NCBI GenBank assembly: GCA_963810815.1
Contig: CAWEPB010000004.1
Coordinates: forward strand, 620,001-684,000
Direction: 5' to 3'
Length of the DNA stretch: 64,000 nt
DNA from: CAVQWT01 sp963810815
Lineage (GTDB): Bacteria > Pseudomonadota > Gammaproteobacteria > Burkholderiales > Casimicrobiaceae
The notes under the pieces are model-generated. The model worked only from the letters and a program-made list of their open reading frames with translations. It had not been told where the DNA came from and did not search any database. The position numbers and the translations under genes are program-made. Positions 10,601-18,509 of this stretch are shown here, piece after piece; position 1 is the stretch's first letter, and each line of letters begins with the position of its first letter.

Positions 10601-12499
10601 GAACACCGCCCGGACGCTGTCGAGGTCGGCGGCGGCCTCCATCGGACCGGTCATCCCGTAGTCGTGCAGCCAGACCCGCTCGCCGCCTTCGGGGGCCACG
10701 CGGTACGGGCGCTCCTCGATGACGCGCAGGCCCATCCGCTCGAGCATCGGCAGGGCATCCGACAGCGGCACCGGGCCGCCCCGGTGCGCGAGCTTGAAGC
10801 GCAGCGTCCCGGCTGCGGCCTCGAGCGGGCGGTACAGGCTGATCGCCGGCGCGTCGCCGGCGAGCGCCTGCTCGACGAGTTCGACGTCGGGCACCGCGTT
10901 GCGTGCCGTGAAATCCTCCCGGTACGCCGCCGGAAACGCCTGCGCGTAGCGGTGGGCGAGGCCGCTGCCGCGGGCCTCGCCCAGCGTTTCCTCCAGCGCG
11001 TCGCGCAGGTCGTCTTCCCAGCCGCGCGCCGCGCGGGCGAGGTCGGCCTCGATCGCCGCCACGTCGTATTCGGGCAGCCGGCCGGGCACCGTGCGCACGG
11101 TGATCAGCACCCGCGCGAGCGTCGCCTCCGACAGCAGCACGCTGAAATCGGATCCGGTCCCGTTGAACGCGGCGACCAGGATCGCCTGCCACTTCCTGCG
11201 CAGCGCCGTCGTGTAGTGCTCGCGCGGCGCGTAGATCAGGCAGGTGACGAAGCGCCCGTAGGGATCGCGACGGTCGAACATCCGCAGCCGCTGCCGTCCG
11301 TGCAGGCGCAGGATCGCCTGCGCGATCTCGGTCAGGCGCTCCACCGACACCTGGAACAGTTCGTCGCGGGGATAGGTGTCGAGGATGTTGGTCAGCGCCT
11401 TGGCGTCGTGGGAGACCGACAGCACGCCGGTGCGCGCGATGACGTCGGCGACCTTGCTCCGGAGCAGCGGAATGTCCGCCGGGTTGGCGCTGTACGCAGT
11501 CGACGCATAGAGACCGAGGAAACGGTGCTCGCCGCAAACCTCCCCGGCGGCGTCGTAGCGCTTGATCCCGATGTAGTCCATGTAGCCCGGGCGGTGGACC
11601 GTCGAGCGCGAGTTCGACTTGGTCAGGATCAGCAGGTCCTTCGCCCGCGCGTAGCTGCGCAGCGCAGGCGGCAGCTGGGAGAAGCTCTGCGAGCGGCCGC
11701 CCTTCTCGCCGCGCAGCACCCCCAGGGCCGACCCCTCGACGATCGCCAGCGCATCGCCGTCGTCGGCCGCGACGAGGTCGTGGCAGCGGTAGCCGAGGAA
11801 CGTGAAATGGCCGTCGGCCAGCCAGGCCAGGAACGCCTTGGTTTCGGCGACCTCCGCCGCCGACCGCGGCGCCGCCTGACGGTCGAGTTCGGCGACGACG
11901 TCGGCGATGCGCGCGCGCATCGCGCCCCAGTCGTCGACGCAGACGCGCACGTCCGCGAGCACGCGCTCGAGATCGGCGGCCAGCGACTTCATCCGCTCGG
12001 GATCCGCGATGCGGTCGATCTCGACGTGCATCAGCGACTCGCGCGCGCCGCGCGGCGCGTCGGCGCCGGGGGCCACGGTCCCCAGCGCGCCGTCGGCGCC
12101 GCGCTCGACGGCGAGGATCGGGTGGACGATGAGGTGCAGGTCGAGCCGCAGCCGCGCGACTTCCATCGTCACCGAATCGACGAGGAACGGCATGTCGTCG
12201 TTGACGATCTCGACGACCGTGTGCGACGACTGCCAGCCGTGCTCGTCCAGCTTCGGATTGAACACGCGCAGCCGCGCGGCGCCCGGCGCGCGACGCCCGG
12301 CGAACTGCAGCAGCGACAGCGCGGCGCCGTAGAGGTCGCCCGGGGCGCGGGTGACGATGTCCTCGTCGTCCATCCCGCGGAAGTACTCGCGCGCGAACAC
12401 CTCGGCGCGCTCGCGATCGGTGACGGGGATGCGCTCGCGCACCAGCGCCAACACCTCGGCGACGCGCGACGCCGCTTCCTGCGTGATCCTGGCCGGCAT
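7664..12499 (-). CDS. gdhB: NAD-specific glutamate dehydrogenase, large (180-kDa) class
   Basis: Oxidative deamination of glutamate to 2-oxoglutarate with NAD, in glutamate and amino-acid catabolism. The 1,611-residue product has the length and layout of the large class: long N-terminal ACT-like regulatory part (about 1-700), catalytic dehydrogenase core (about 750-1250, with the PVGSKGGFVLKR segment and the VGVGDMSGDVFGNGML nucleotide-binding region) and a helical C-terminal part. The ATG at 12499 has an AGGAGG ribosome site just upstream. It is a single-gene unit downstream of two tRNA genes on the same strand. The opposite strand is also open over almost the full length, a by-product of the base composition. 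Confidence 0.95.
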   Translation of the reverse strand: MPARITQEAASRVAEVLALVRERIPVTDRERAEVFAREYFRGMDDEDIVTRAPGDLYGAALSLLQFAGRRAPGAARLRVFNPKLDEHGWQSSHTVVEIVNDDMPFLVDSVTMEVARLRLDLHLIVHPILAVERGADGALGTVAPGADAPRGARESLMHVEIDRIADPERMKSLAADLERVLADVRVCVDDWGAMRARIADVVAELDRQAAPRSAAEVAETKAFLAWLADGHFTFLGYRCHDLVAADDGDALAIVEGSALGVLRGEKGGRSQSFSQLPPALRSYARAKDLLILTKSNSRSTVHRPGYMDYIGIKRYDAAGEVCGEHRFLGLYASTAYSANPADIPLLRSKVADVIARTGVLSVSHDAKALTNILDTYPRDELFQVSVERLTEIAQAILRLHGRQRLRMFDRRDPYGRFVTCLIYAPREHYTTALRRKWQAILVAAFNGTGSDFSVLLSEATLARVLITVRTVPGRLPEYDVAAIEADLARAARGWEDDLRDALEETLGEARGSGLAHRYAQAFPAAYREDFTARNAVPDVELVEQALAGDAPAISLYRPLEAAAGTLRFKLAHRGGPVPLSDALPMLERMGLRVIEERPYRVAPEGGERVWLHDYGMTGPMEAAADLDSVRAVFEDAFARVYAGEVDNDDFNRLVLTARLAADEVVVLRAYARYLRQTGFTLSQPFIEATLGNQPAIARLLVSLFRLRFDPAGRDDDAAARQVRAIEAALEHVTNLSEDRVLRQLLALILATVRTNFWRRDAAGRRRAYLSFKFDPAKVPGLPEPKPKFEIFVYAPRFEGVHLRGGKVARGGLRWSDRPEDYRTEVLGLMKAQMVKNIVIVPVGSKGGFVLKRAPNPADRDAYLKEGVACYQDYLRGLLDLTDNLVAGAVVPPPDVHRHDGDDPYLVVAADKGTASFSDYANAIAKEYGFWLDDAFASGGSVGYDHKKMGITARGAWESVKRHFRELGIDTQTTPITVVGVGDMSGDVFGNGMLLSPHVRLLAAFDHRHVFLDPAPDAAASFAERRRLFELPRSSWADYDEKLISAGGGVWPRSAKAIPLSPQVRAALGVDADKLPPNELISAILRAPVDLLYNGGIGTYVKATTETHAEVGDRASDAVRINGRELRCRVVGEGGNLGFTQRGRIEYAQAGGRIYTDAIDNSAGVDTSDHEVNIKILLGLPIADGELTLKQRNELLASMTDDVAALVLRDNYAQTQVLSVGERIAPRLLEPQARFIRFLEKAGRLNRAIEFLPTDEAIAERRAKGGGLTAPERAVLLAYSKIWLYDELLASALPDDPWVGTALARYFPAPLRERYAGYMAKHPLKREIIATHVVNSMVNRVGSTFVHGMMEGTSAPPADVVRAYLLARESFALVPYWRAVEALDNVVADEVQAELVIDAGRLVARGTTWFLRSARLADDMAATIARFAPAVATVAARLPDALAGDARARVDARVAALVAAGVPAALALSAATVEPLAAAPDIAECAGEGRDDVALVAGVHFALGAGLGLDGLKQAVAALPSDGHWQGLARAALHDDVAGLHQALTREVLAAAPAGTVDARVAAWQTRHRTALERAQRLVDELAHAGTLDLARVSVALRELRHLAAAGRGGAS

Positions 12500-12607
12500 G
12501 AATCCTCCTGCGGCTTGACCGAAAGCCGATGGGCGATCTTACCGCGCGAGCGCGGGCGTTCGTTTGACGCCGGGCAACGGCCCCGCCGGGACCGGCGGGA
12601 AGGAGGT

Positions 12608-12684
12608 GGGGTGGCTGATGGGACTCGAACCCACGACAACCGGAATCACAATCCGGGACTCTACCAACTGAGCTACAGCCACCG
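12608..12684 (-). tRNA. tRNA-His(GTG)
   Basis: Read on the minus strand the cloverleaf folds completely: acceptor GTGGCTG pairs with CAGCCAC, the anticodon loop is TTGTGAT with GTG, the T-arm has GGTTCGAGTCC, and CCA is encoded at 12610-12608. The extra 5' G (12684) that pairs with C73 and marks tRNA-His is present. It lies 108 bases before gdhB and 75 bases after tRNA-Arg. Confidence 0.97.
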
Positions 12685-12759
12685 CTGATGCGGCGCACGA
12701 CGCCGCAGCGCCGTCGGGCAGGACGCCCTCGGGCCTTGCGCCGCCGTACGCGCCTGAAC

Positions 12760-12836
12760 TGGCGCGCCCGACAGGACTCGAACCTGTTACCGCCGGCTTA
12801 GAAGGCCGGTGCTCTATCCAGATGAGCTACGGGCGC
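12760..12836 (-). tRNA. tRNA-Arg(TCT)
   Basis: Minus-strand cloverleaf with acceptor GCGCCCG pairing with CGGGCGC, D-arm GCTCATCTGGATAGAGC, anticodon TCT in loop CTTCTAA, T-arm GGTTCGAGTCC and encoded CCA at 12762-12760. It is in the same direction as tRNA-His, 75 bases upstream of it, and is probably on the same transcript. Confidence 0.97.
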
Positions 12837-12966
12837 CGGTCGGACTCGGGTATCGCGTTCCGCCCGCGGGCCGCTGGCGGCGCTTGCGGACGGTCGAAAC
12901 GGCTCCGGAACCCCGCGCGCCCATTCGTGACGGATGGGGTCGACGCGACGACCGGAACAGCTGGAA

Positions 12967-12993
12967 ATGATAGCACAGGCCGCCCGTCGCCAA
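12967..12993 (-). promoter_or_regulatory. Possible promoter for the tRNA-Arg/tRNA-His transcript
   Basis: On the minus strand a TTGGCG (12993-12988) and a TATCAT (12972-12967) are separated by 15 bases, upstream of tRNA-Arg. The spacing is short and the leader would be about 120 bases, so this is tentative. Confidence 0.3.
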
Positions 12994-13034
12994 TCGGACC
13001 GGAGGCCGGCGGCCTCGCGCGCCGGACCGTCGCC

Positions 13035-13940
13035 CTAACGCGGCGCCGTCGCGGTGCGCAGGAAGCCGACGAGCCGCTCCATGTGCTGCTCGAGGTCGGC
13101 GAAGGAGTCGTGCCGGCCGCCCAGCACCAGCAGCTCGACCGCGTCGTGCTGCCGGGCGGCGAAGATCCGGTGCGCATCGTCGAGCGGCACCACGTCGTCG
13201 TCGGCGCCGTGCACCAGCAGCACCGGGCAGCGCACCCGCGCAATGGTGTTGACCGGCGCGATGTCGTCGAAGCGATGGCCGATGGTTCGCTGCACGTAAC
13301 GGAGGACGTAGCGGCCGACCGGCCACTCGGGGACGCGCTTCGTCGCCAGCCAGCGCCGCATCATCGTCGCCGGATGCGAAAAGGCCGCCACGCTCGCCAC
13401 GGCCATCACGTCCGGCCGGCGCGACGCGACCAGCAGCGCGGCGCCGGCACCGACCGAGTGCCCGAGCAGCGCGATCCGCCCCGCGTCGACTTCCGCTCGC
13501 GCCGCCAGCCAGTCCACCGCGTGCTCCAGGTCCTCGGCGAAGCGCGGCAGCGACGCGAAGCCGTCGTCGTCGCTGGCACCGTGACAGCGGGCGTCGATGA
13601 ACAGCGCTGCGAAGCCCGCGTCGTGCAGCGGTCGCGCGAGCGGCAGCATCATCGCCGCGTTGCCGCCCCACCCATGCATCACGACCACCGCGGGATGGGC
13701 CGTGCCGGCGCCGCCGGCCGGCGGGATCAGCCAGCCGTGCACGCGGCGCCGGTTGGCGGTGCCGATGCGCACCGTCTCGAACGCGAGGCCCAGCGCGGCC
13801 GGCGTGCGATCGTGCGGGATCCGCGGTGCCGCGAGGCCCGCGCGGATGCCCCGGTGCAGCACCCCGCGCAGCAGCGCGAGCCCGGCGCCCATGGTGCCCA
13901 TGGCGCCGACGACGGCCAGCGATGTCGCGATCGAGGGCAT
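13035..13940 (-). CDS. Alpha/beta hydrolase with N-terminal membrane anchor
   Basis: A 301-residue serine hydrolase. The nucleophile elbow GHSVGAG, an upstream HGWGGN oxyanion-type segment, and the C-terminal HGADDDVVP and GGRHDSF segments (acid and His) form a full catalytic triad layout. Residues 1-25 are hydrophobic and may anchor it. The start at 13940 is taken because it follows the TlpA-like stop (13944-13942) by one base; the open frame upstream lies within that gene. It is the third gene of an nsrR-tlpA-hydrolase unit. The substrate is unknown; esterase, thioesterase or acyl-peptidase roles are all possible. Confidence 0.8.
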   Translation of the reverse strand: MPSIATSLAVVGAMGTMGAGLALLRGVLHRGIRAGLAAPRIPHDRTPAALGLAFETVRIGTANRRRVHGWLIPPAGGAGTAHPAVVVMHGWGGNAAMMLPLARPLHDAGFAALFIDARCHGASDDDGFASLPRFAEDLEHAVDWLAARAEVDAGRIALLGHSVGAGAALLVASRRPDVMAVASVAAFSHPATMMRRWLATKRVPEWPVGRYVLRYVQRTIGHRFDDIAPVNTIARVRCPVLLVHGADDDVVPLDDAHRIFAARQHDAVELLVLGGRHDSFADLEQHMERLVGFLRTATAPR

Positions 13941-13941
13941 G

Positions 13942-14499
13942 TCAACCGCTCGACGCCGCCCACCACAGCCGCAGCCGCATGCCGGGCCCGGTGGTGTAGC
14001 CGACCAGCACCGACCGGATCTCGCCCCGGCCATCGATCACCACCAGGGCCGGCACGCCGTGCAGACCGAAGCGTGCGGCAATGCCGCCGTCGGCATCGAT
14101 CGCGGTCGGCCATTCGAGGCCGCGGTCGTGCAGAACCTTTGCCACCGCCGCGGCGTCGCCGGACTGCATCGCCACGGTGAGCACCGGCCAGTCGGCACGC
14201 AGCGCGTCGACGCTTCCTTCCTGCGCCTTGCAGATCGGGCACCAGTCCGCCCAGAAATAGACGCCGACCGTCCGGCCGGGGTGCGCGGCGCGCCACTCGG
14301 CGAGGCTGACGCTGCCGCCGTTCGCCAGCGGGGCCGCGAATGCCGGCGCCGGCCCCCGGGGAACGTCGCGCGCCTGCCACCACTGGATGGCGACGACGAC
14401 CAGGACGACGAGGCCGATCTCGGCCGCCCAGCCCGGCCAGCGCCGGCGTTTGCGCGGCGCCGGCACCGGCGAATTCGACGCGGGATCGGCGGGGGACAT
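13942..14499 (-). CDS. TlpA-like membrane-anchored thioredoxin-fold protein
   Basis: A 185-residue protein with an N-terminal membrane segment (about 26-42) and a periplasmic thioredoxin fold. The active site WCPIC has Cys87 and Cys90, and a cis-Pro loop (GVPALVVID) is present. The family reduces disulfides in the periplasm, often in cytochrome maturation or envelope stress. The start at 14499 overlaps the nsrR stop by one base (TGATG), so the two are translationally coupled, which suggests a link with nitrosative-stress control. The exact partner is unknown. Confidence 0.82.
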   Translation of the reverse strand: MSPADPASNSPVPAPRKRRRWPGWAAEIGLVVLVVVAIQWWQARDVPRGPAPAFAAPLANGGSVSLAEWRAAHPGRTVGVYFWADWCPICKAQEGSVDALRADWPVLTVAMQSGDAAAVAKVLHDRGLEWPTAIDADGGIAARFGLHGVPALVVIDGRGEIRSVLVGYTTGPGMRLRLWWAASSG

Positions 14500-14933
14500 C
14501 AGCTGCGAACCAGGGCGTGTCGGAGCGCGCGCGGCGTTTCCACCAGGTCGGCCAGCGTGTGCTCGTCCAGCGAATCGTAGAGCGCCGCGAAGGCGTCGAC
14601 CAGGATCCCCTTCAGCCGGCAGGGCGAGCTGATCCGGCAGGCGGTCGGATTTCCCGACAGGCATTCGACGATCGGCGTGTCGCCCTCGCTGGCGCGCACG
14701 ACCTCGCCGAGACGGATCTCTTCCGGCGCCCGGGCCAGGCGAACCCCGCCGCCCTTGCCCCGTACCGATTCGACGACGCCTGCGCGCGCCAGCTGGTGCA
14801 CCACCTTCATCAGGTGGTTCTCGGAAATGCCGTAGGCGGCCGCGATCTCGGGAATGGTCGCGAGGCGGGTGCGGTCGAGCGCCAGGTACATCAGCACCCG
14901 CAGCGTGTAGTCGGAGAAGACGGTGAGGCGCAT
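14499..14933 (-). CDS. nsrR: Rrf2-family transcriptional repressor, NsrR type
   Basis: A 144-residue regulator with a winged helix (residues 1-65, including SENHLMKVVHQL recognition region) and three cysteines, C91, C99 and C105, in the C-x7-C-x5-C layout that binds the NO-sensing iron-sulfur cluster in NsrR/IscR-type proteins. NsrR is supported over IscR by the context: no isc genes, but divergent DUF2249 and nnrS genes with an NsrR-like operator at 14990-15012. It would repress until NO destroys its cluster, and probably also controls itself. The start at 14933 (MRLTVFSDYTLRVL) is the family's normal N-terminus. Confidence 0.88.
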   Translation of the reverse strand: MRLTVFSDYTLRVLMYLALDRTRLATIPEIAAAYGISENHLMKVVHQLARAGVVESVRGKGGGVRLARAPEEIRLGEVVRASEGDTPIVECLSGNPTACRISSPCRLKGILVDAFAALYDSLDEHTLADLVETPRALRHALVRS

Positions 14934-14989
14934 GGGGTCTTGAAGCGGTATGGGAGATATTGCTTTTGCGGAGAGCCCGGCGTAGCATG

Positions 14990-15012
14990 AAGCTGCACGA
15001 ATAATACATCTT
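14990..15012. promoter_or_regulatory. NsrR operator
   Basis: A 23-bp imperfect palindrome: left half AAGCTGCACGA, centre A, right half TAATACATCTT. The known NsrR motif is GATGYATTTNAAATRCATC with AAG/CTT flanks. The right half matches nearly perfectly and the left half keeps 7 of 11 positions. It lies between divergent nsrR and the DUF2249/nnrS genes, 24 bases before the DUF2249 start. Confidence 0.75.
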
Positions 15013-15035
15013 TCAAGCCCACCGGAGTTCACGCC

Positions 15036-15296
15036 ATGTCCCATCCCGCGCATTCCCACCTGTCCCCCGACGCGATCTATCCGTTCGACGCCCGCGGCGT
15101 CGCCAAGCGGTTCCGCCACGCGGCGATCTTCGGCGCCCTCGACGCGTTGCGGTCCGGGGAGACCATGCGCTTCGTCAACGATCACGACCCGCTGCCGCTG
15201 CTCGACCAGCTGGTGGCGCGATACGGGGAAGCGGTGACGATCCGCTACGTGCAGCGCGATGCCGGCGCGATCGTCATCGATTTCCTCCGGAACTGA
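15036..15296 (+). CDS. DUF2249 domain protein
   Basis: An 86-residue cytoplasmic protein that fits the DUF2249 family, with the characteristic FDARGVAKRFRHAAIF opening and the NDHDPLPLL segment. DUF2249 is often found with hemerythrin, NO-reductase or nnrS genes; its biochemical role is not established. The gene overlaps the nnrS frame and sits just after the NsrR operator, so it is likely the first gene of an NO-induced unit. Confidence 0.85.
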   Translation: MSHPAHSHLSPDAIYPFDARGVAKRFRHAAIFGALDALRSGETMRFVNDHDPLPLLDQLVARYGEAVTIRYVQRDAGAIVIDFLRN

Positions 15297-16494
15297 CGTT
15301 GGACATCCGCCCGTTCGACAACCTCCGGCCGCAGGCGGGTCCCGCCGTGCCGGATTCGCGCTCTGGAACCTGGGTTTTCGGCCGTTCTACCTGCTCGCCA
15401 GCGGCTTCGCCGCGCTGTCCATCCTGTTCTGGGTCGGCCAGTACGCGGGCCTGCTTCCGGCCGCTTACGCCCGGACGCCGGCGTGGCACGGCCACGAAAT
15501 GCTCTACGGCTACGCGACGGCCGTGGTCGCCGGGTTCCTCTTCACCGCCGTTCGCAACTGGACCGGGAAGCCGACGCCGGCCGGCGCGACGCTGATGGCG
15601 CTCGCGGCGCTGTGGCTCGCCGGTCGCGTGCTGGTGCTGACGCCGTTCGCCGTCGCCGCCGCGGTGGTCAACGCGGCGTTCCCGATCGCCGTCGCCGTCG
15701 GCATCGGCATCCCGATCGTCCGGAGCCGGAACCGGCGGAACTACTTCTTCGTCGGGCTGCTGCTGCTGCTGGGCGCCGCCGTGCTCGGGTTTCATCTCTC
15801 GCACCTGGGCCTCCTGGCCTGGCCGGAGCGGGCGAGCCTGCAGGTCGGCCTCGACGTCGTCCTGTTCGTGATGGCGGTGATGGGCGGCCGGGTGATTCCG
15901 ATGTTCACCAGCAACGGCATCCCGGGCGTGCAGGCCACGCGGCACCCGGTGATCGAGAAGCTGGCGCTGGGTGGTGTGCTCGCACTGCTGGCTGCCGACG
16001 TCCTGCAACTGCCCCCGGTGGTCGGCGCGGGGCTCGCGCTGGCCGTCGCCGTTGCCCACGCAGCGCGCCTCCGGCTCTGGCAGCCGTGGCGGACGCTCGG
16101 CACCCCCATCGTGTGGGTGCTGCACCTGGCCTACCTCTGGATCGTCATCCACCTGGTCCTGCGCGGGCTCGCCGGCCTGGGCCTCGTCGGCGACCTGTTC
16201 GCGGTCCACGCGCTGACCATCGGGGCGATCGGCGGCATGACCATCGGCATGATGACGCGCACGGCGCGCGGTCACACCGGGCGCCCGCTGGTGGCGGATG
16301 GCTTCGAGGTGGCGTGCTACGTGCTGGTGGCGCTCGCCGCGGCGATCCGCGTCTTCGGCGGCATGCTGCTGCCCGACGCCTACGTGGCGACGGTCGTCGT
16401 CTCCGGCCTGTGCTGGTCCGCCGCGTTCGCGCTCTACGCGGTACGCTACTGGCCGGTGCTGTCGCGGCCGCGGCTCGACGGCAAGCCGGGATAG
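15259..16494 (+). CDS. nnrS: NnrS family membrane protein
   Basis: Multi-pass inner-membrane haem/copper protein that relieves NO stress, typically part of the NsrR regulon. About 12 hydrophobic segments cover the 411 residues; family markers are LGFRPFYLLA near the N-terminus, WHGHEMLYGY, GRVIPMFTSNG, and HALTIGAIGGMTIGMMTRTARGH. The start is uncertain: the ATG at 15259 lies inside the DUF2249 gene, and the conserved part begins only around residue 30; no better in-frame start or ribosome site is clear. Confidence 0.92.
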   Translation: MPARSSSISSGTDVGHPPVRQPPAAGGSRRAGFALWNLGFRPFYLLASGFAALSILFWVGQYAGLLPAAYARTPAWHGHEMLYGYATAVVAGFLFTAVRNWTGKPTPAGATLMALAALWLAGRVLVLTPFAVAAAVVNAAFPIAVAVGIGIPIVRSRNRRNYFFVGLLLLLGAAVLGFHLSHLGLLAWPERASLQVGLDVVLFVMAVMGGRVIPMFTSNGIPGVQATRHPVIEKLALGGVLALLAADVLQLPPVVGAGLALAVAVAHAARLRLWQPWRTLGTPIVWVLHLAYLWIVIHLVLRGLAGLGLVGDLFAVHALTIGAIGGMTIGMMTRTARGHTGRPLVADGFEVACYVLVALAAAIRVFGGMLLPDAYVATVVVSGLCWSAAFALYAVRYWPVLSRPRLDGKPG

Positions 16495-16551
16495 CGACGC
16501 GCCCCCACCCGCGTCCGCACCGGCGGCGTCGGCTTCCGTTTCGCCTTCACC

Positions 16552-16579
16552 TTTGCTTTCGCTTTCGCTTTCGTCTTCG
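16552..16579. repeat. Short CTTTCG tandem repeat
   Basis: Three near-perfect hexamer units (GCTTTC register) between the converging nnrS and ABC ATPase genes. It probably reflects slippage; no function is evident, and the rest of the 110-base gap holds nothing I recognise. Confidence 0.4.
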
Positions 16580-16604
16580 GCTCAGGACCGGGGGCGCGGG
16601 CGGA

Positions 16605-17312
16605 TCAGGCAGCGCGCGCCTCGCCCGCCTCCTCGTAGGTGCGTCCGTCCCGGATGTGGTAGATCCGCCGGAACGTCGGGATGATCTTCTCGTCGTGCGT
16701 GACCACGATGATCGCCGTCCCGAACCGCTGCGCCATCTCGTTCAGGATCCGGATGACGGTCAATGCCCGTTCGGTGTCGAGCGGCGCCGTCGGCTCGTCG
16801 GCCAGGATGATCGGCGGGTGGTTGACCAGTGCGCGGGCGATCGCGACGCGCTGCTGTTCGCCGCCGGACAGCTGCGGCACCTGCGCCCGCGCGCGGTGGC
16901 CGACGTCCAGCGCGGCGAGCATCTCCCGCGCGCGCTCGCGCGCCTTGCCGTTGGCCATGCCGGCCAGCATCGGCAGCACGGCAACGTTGTCGGTGACGTC
17001 GAGGAACGGGATGAGATAGGGCGCCTGGAACACGAAGCCGATGCGGTCGCGCCGCAGCGCGCGCAGGTCGGCCACCTTCCAGCCGCCGTCGTAGATGGTC
17101 TCCCCGGCGAGGGCCATGCGACCCGACGTCGGTTCGATCACCGCACCCAGGCATTTCAGCAGCGTGCTCTTGCCGGAGCCGCTGGGGCCGATCAGCCCCA
17201 CGACCTCGCCCGGCTGGACGACCATGTCCACGCCCTTCAGCGCATCGACCGCCGTGTCGCCTTCGCCGTAGCGCTTGGTGAGGCCGCTGATCTCGATCGC
17301 CGGGAGGGTCAT
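16605..17312 (-). CDS. ABC transporter ATP-binding protein (LolD/MacB-like)
   Basis: A 235-residue ATPase with Walker A GPSGSGKST, signature LSGGEQQR, Walker B IILADEPTAPLD, and the switch His in VVTHDEKI. This type energises FtsX-fold permeases. It is the last gene of a TetR-HlyD-permease-ATPase operon, starting 3 bases after the permease stop. The complex is probably a MacAB-like or DevBCA-like pump that acts with an outer-membrane channel encoded elsewhere. Confidence 0.92.
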   Translation of the reverse strand: MTLPAIEISGLTKRYGEGDTAVDALKGVDMVVQPGEVVGLIGPSGSGKSTLLKCLGAVIEPTSGRMALAGETIYDGGWKVADLRALRRDRIGFVFQAPYLIPFLDVTDNVAVLPMLAGMANGKARERAREMLAALDVGHRARAQVPQLSGGEQQRVAIARALVNHPPIILADEPTAPLDTERALTVIRILNEMAQRFGTAIIVVTHDEKIIPTFRRIYHIRDGRTYEEAGEARAA

Positions 17313-17315
17313 CGC

Positions 17316-18509
17316 CTAGCCTCCGATGGCCGTCGCCGGATCGACGCGCAGCGCGGCGCGGATGGCGACCACGCTCGCCAGCGCACAGATGCCCAGCACC
17401 AGCACGCCGCCCAGCACGGCGTCGCCGGGGAGCAGCAGCACGTACTTCGGGAAGATCGGTGCCCACAGCGTCGCCGCGGTCTTGCCGACGGCGAAGCCGA
17501 TGACCCCCAGGCCCAGCGCCTGCTGCAGGATCATGCCGGCAATGGTCCGATTCCGCGCGCCGATCAGCTTGAGGACCGCGATCTCGCGCACCTTGTTCAG
17601 CGTCATCGTGTAGATGATGAAGGCGACGATCGCGGCGCTGACGACGGCGAGGATGACGAGGAACATGAAGATCTGCCGGGCCGAGGTCGCGATCAGCTTG
17701 GCGACGAGGATCTCGTCCATGTCGGTCCGCGTGTACGCTTCCAGGTGCTTCCAGCGCCGGATCTCGCGTGCGACGACCGCCTCGTCGGCGTGCGGCGCGA
17801 GCCGCAGCATGACGACGTTGACGGTGCGGCTGCTCGCCTGGCTGGCCTGCACCGCCTCCAGCAGCCCCGGGACGCCGGGGCGGTTGAACGCGGGATTGGC
17901 GGCGGTCCGCGCACGCTCGTTGACCAGCGCGTCGTTGTCCTTGAGGAACTGGACTTCCTGGGCGTCCTGCAGCGGCACGAAGACCATGGGATCGCCGCCC
18001 GACGACACCGTGCGGCGGGTCAGCCCGACGACCGTGTACTCGTGCCGGCGGATGCGGATCCGCTCGCCGAGGCGGAACCCGGTCCGGACGTCGGCGACCG
18101 CCTCGTAGTGCGAGCGCGTGATCGGGCGGCCGGCCACCAGGTTCCCGGGTTCGCCGGGGTGCCCCGGCTCGAAGCCGACCAGCATGACGCGCACGTCGCC
18201 GCCTTCGTGCCGGACCTGCATCGTCAGGTAGGTGACGTTGCCGGCCTCGGCGACGCCCCGCACGCCGAGCAGCGCGCGGTAGGCATCGTCACGCACGTTG
18301 GACGGTTCCGCGTAGGGGCCCAGCGTGTCGCGCTGCACCACCCACAGATCGGCGCCGACGTTGCCGAGCAGCACCTTGGCATCGTCGACCATGCCGCGGT
18401 AGATGCCGGCCATCGACAGCGTGACGCCGATGAGCAGGCCCAGTCCCACGCCGGTGAACACGAACTTGCCCCAGCCATGCAGGATGTCGCGGCCGGCCAG
18501 GTTGATCAT
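17316..18509 (-). CDS. ABC transporter permease (FtsX/DevC-like)
   Basis: A 397-residue membrane protein with one N-terminal helix (about 15-35), a large periplasmic domain, and three helices in the C-terminal third including the FtsX-type KLIGARNRTI cytoplasmic loop. Its ATG overlaps the adaptor stop by 4 bases (ATGA). Together with the adjacent adaptor and ATPase it forms a DevBCA/MacB-type exporter; the substrate is unknown. Confidence 0.9.
   Translation of the reverse strand: MINLAGRDILHGWGKFVFTGVGLGLLIGVTLSMAGIYRGMVDDAKVLLGNVGADLWVVQRDTLGPYAEPSNVRDDAYRALLGVRGVAEAGNVTYLTMQVRHEGGDVRVMLVGFEPGHPGEPGNLVAGRPITRSHYEAVADVRTGFRLGERIRIRRHEYTVVGLTRRTVSSGGDPMVFVPLQDAQEVQFLKDNDALVNERARTAANPAFNRPGVPGLLEAVQASQASSRTVNVVMLRLAPHADEAVVAREIRRWKHLEAYTRTDMDEILVAKLIATSARQIFMFLVILAVVSAAIVAFIIYTMTLNKVREIAVLKLIGARNRTIAGMILQQALGLGVIGFAVGKTAATLWAPIFPKYVLLLPGDAVLGGVLVLGICALASVVAIRAALRVDPATAIGG

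Noticed and set aside
7697..12688. Open frame of 1,663 codons on the plus strand opposite gdhB
   Set aside because: It lies antisense to a complete glutamate dehydrogenase with full family motifs; its product is Arg/His/Asp-rich with no domain, as expected when GC-rich codons are read on the other strand.
12601..12840. tRNA-His/tRNA-Arg pair as an integration site
   Set aside because: Both tRNAs are complete with CCA, and flanking genes on both sides are core-like; no repeat of their 3' ends was seen elsewhere in the window.
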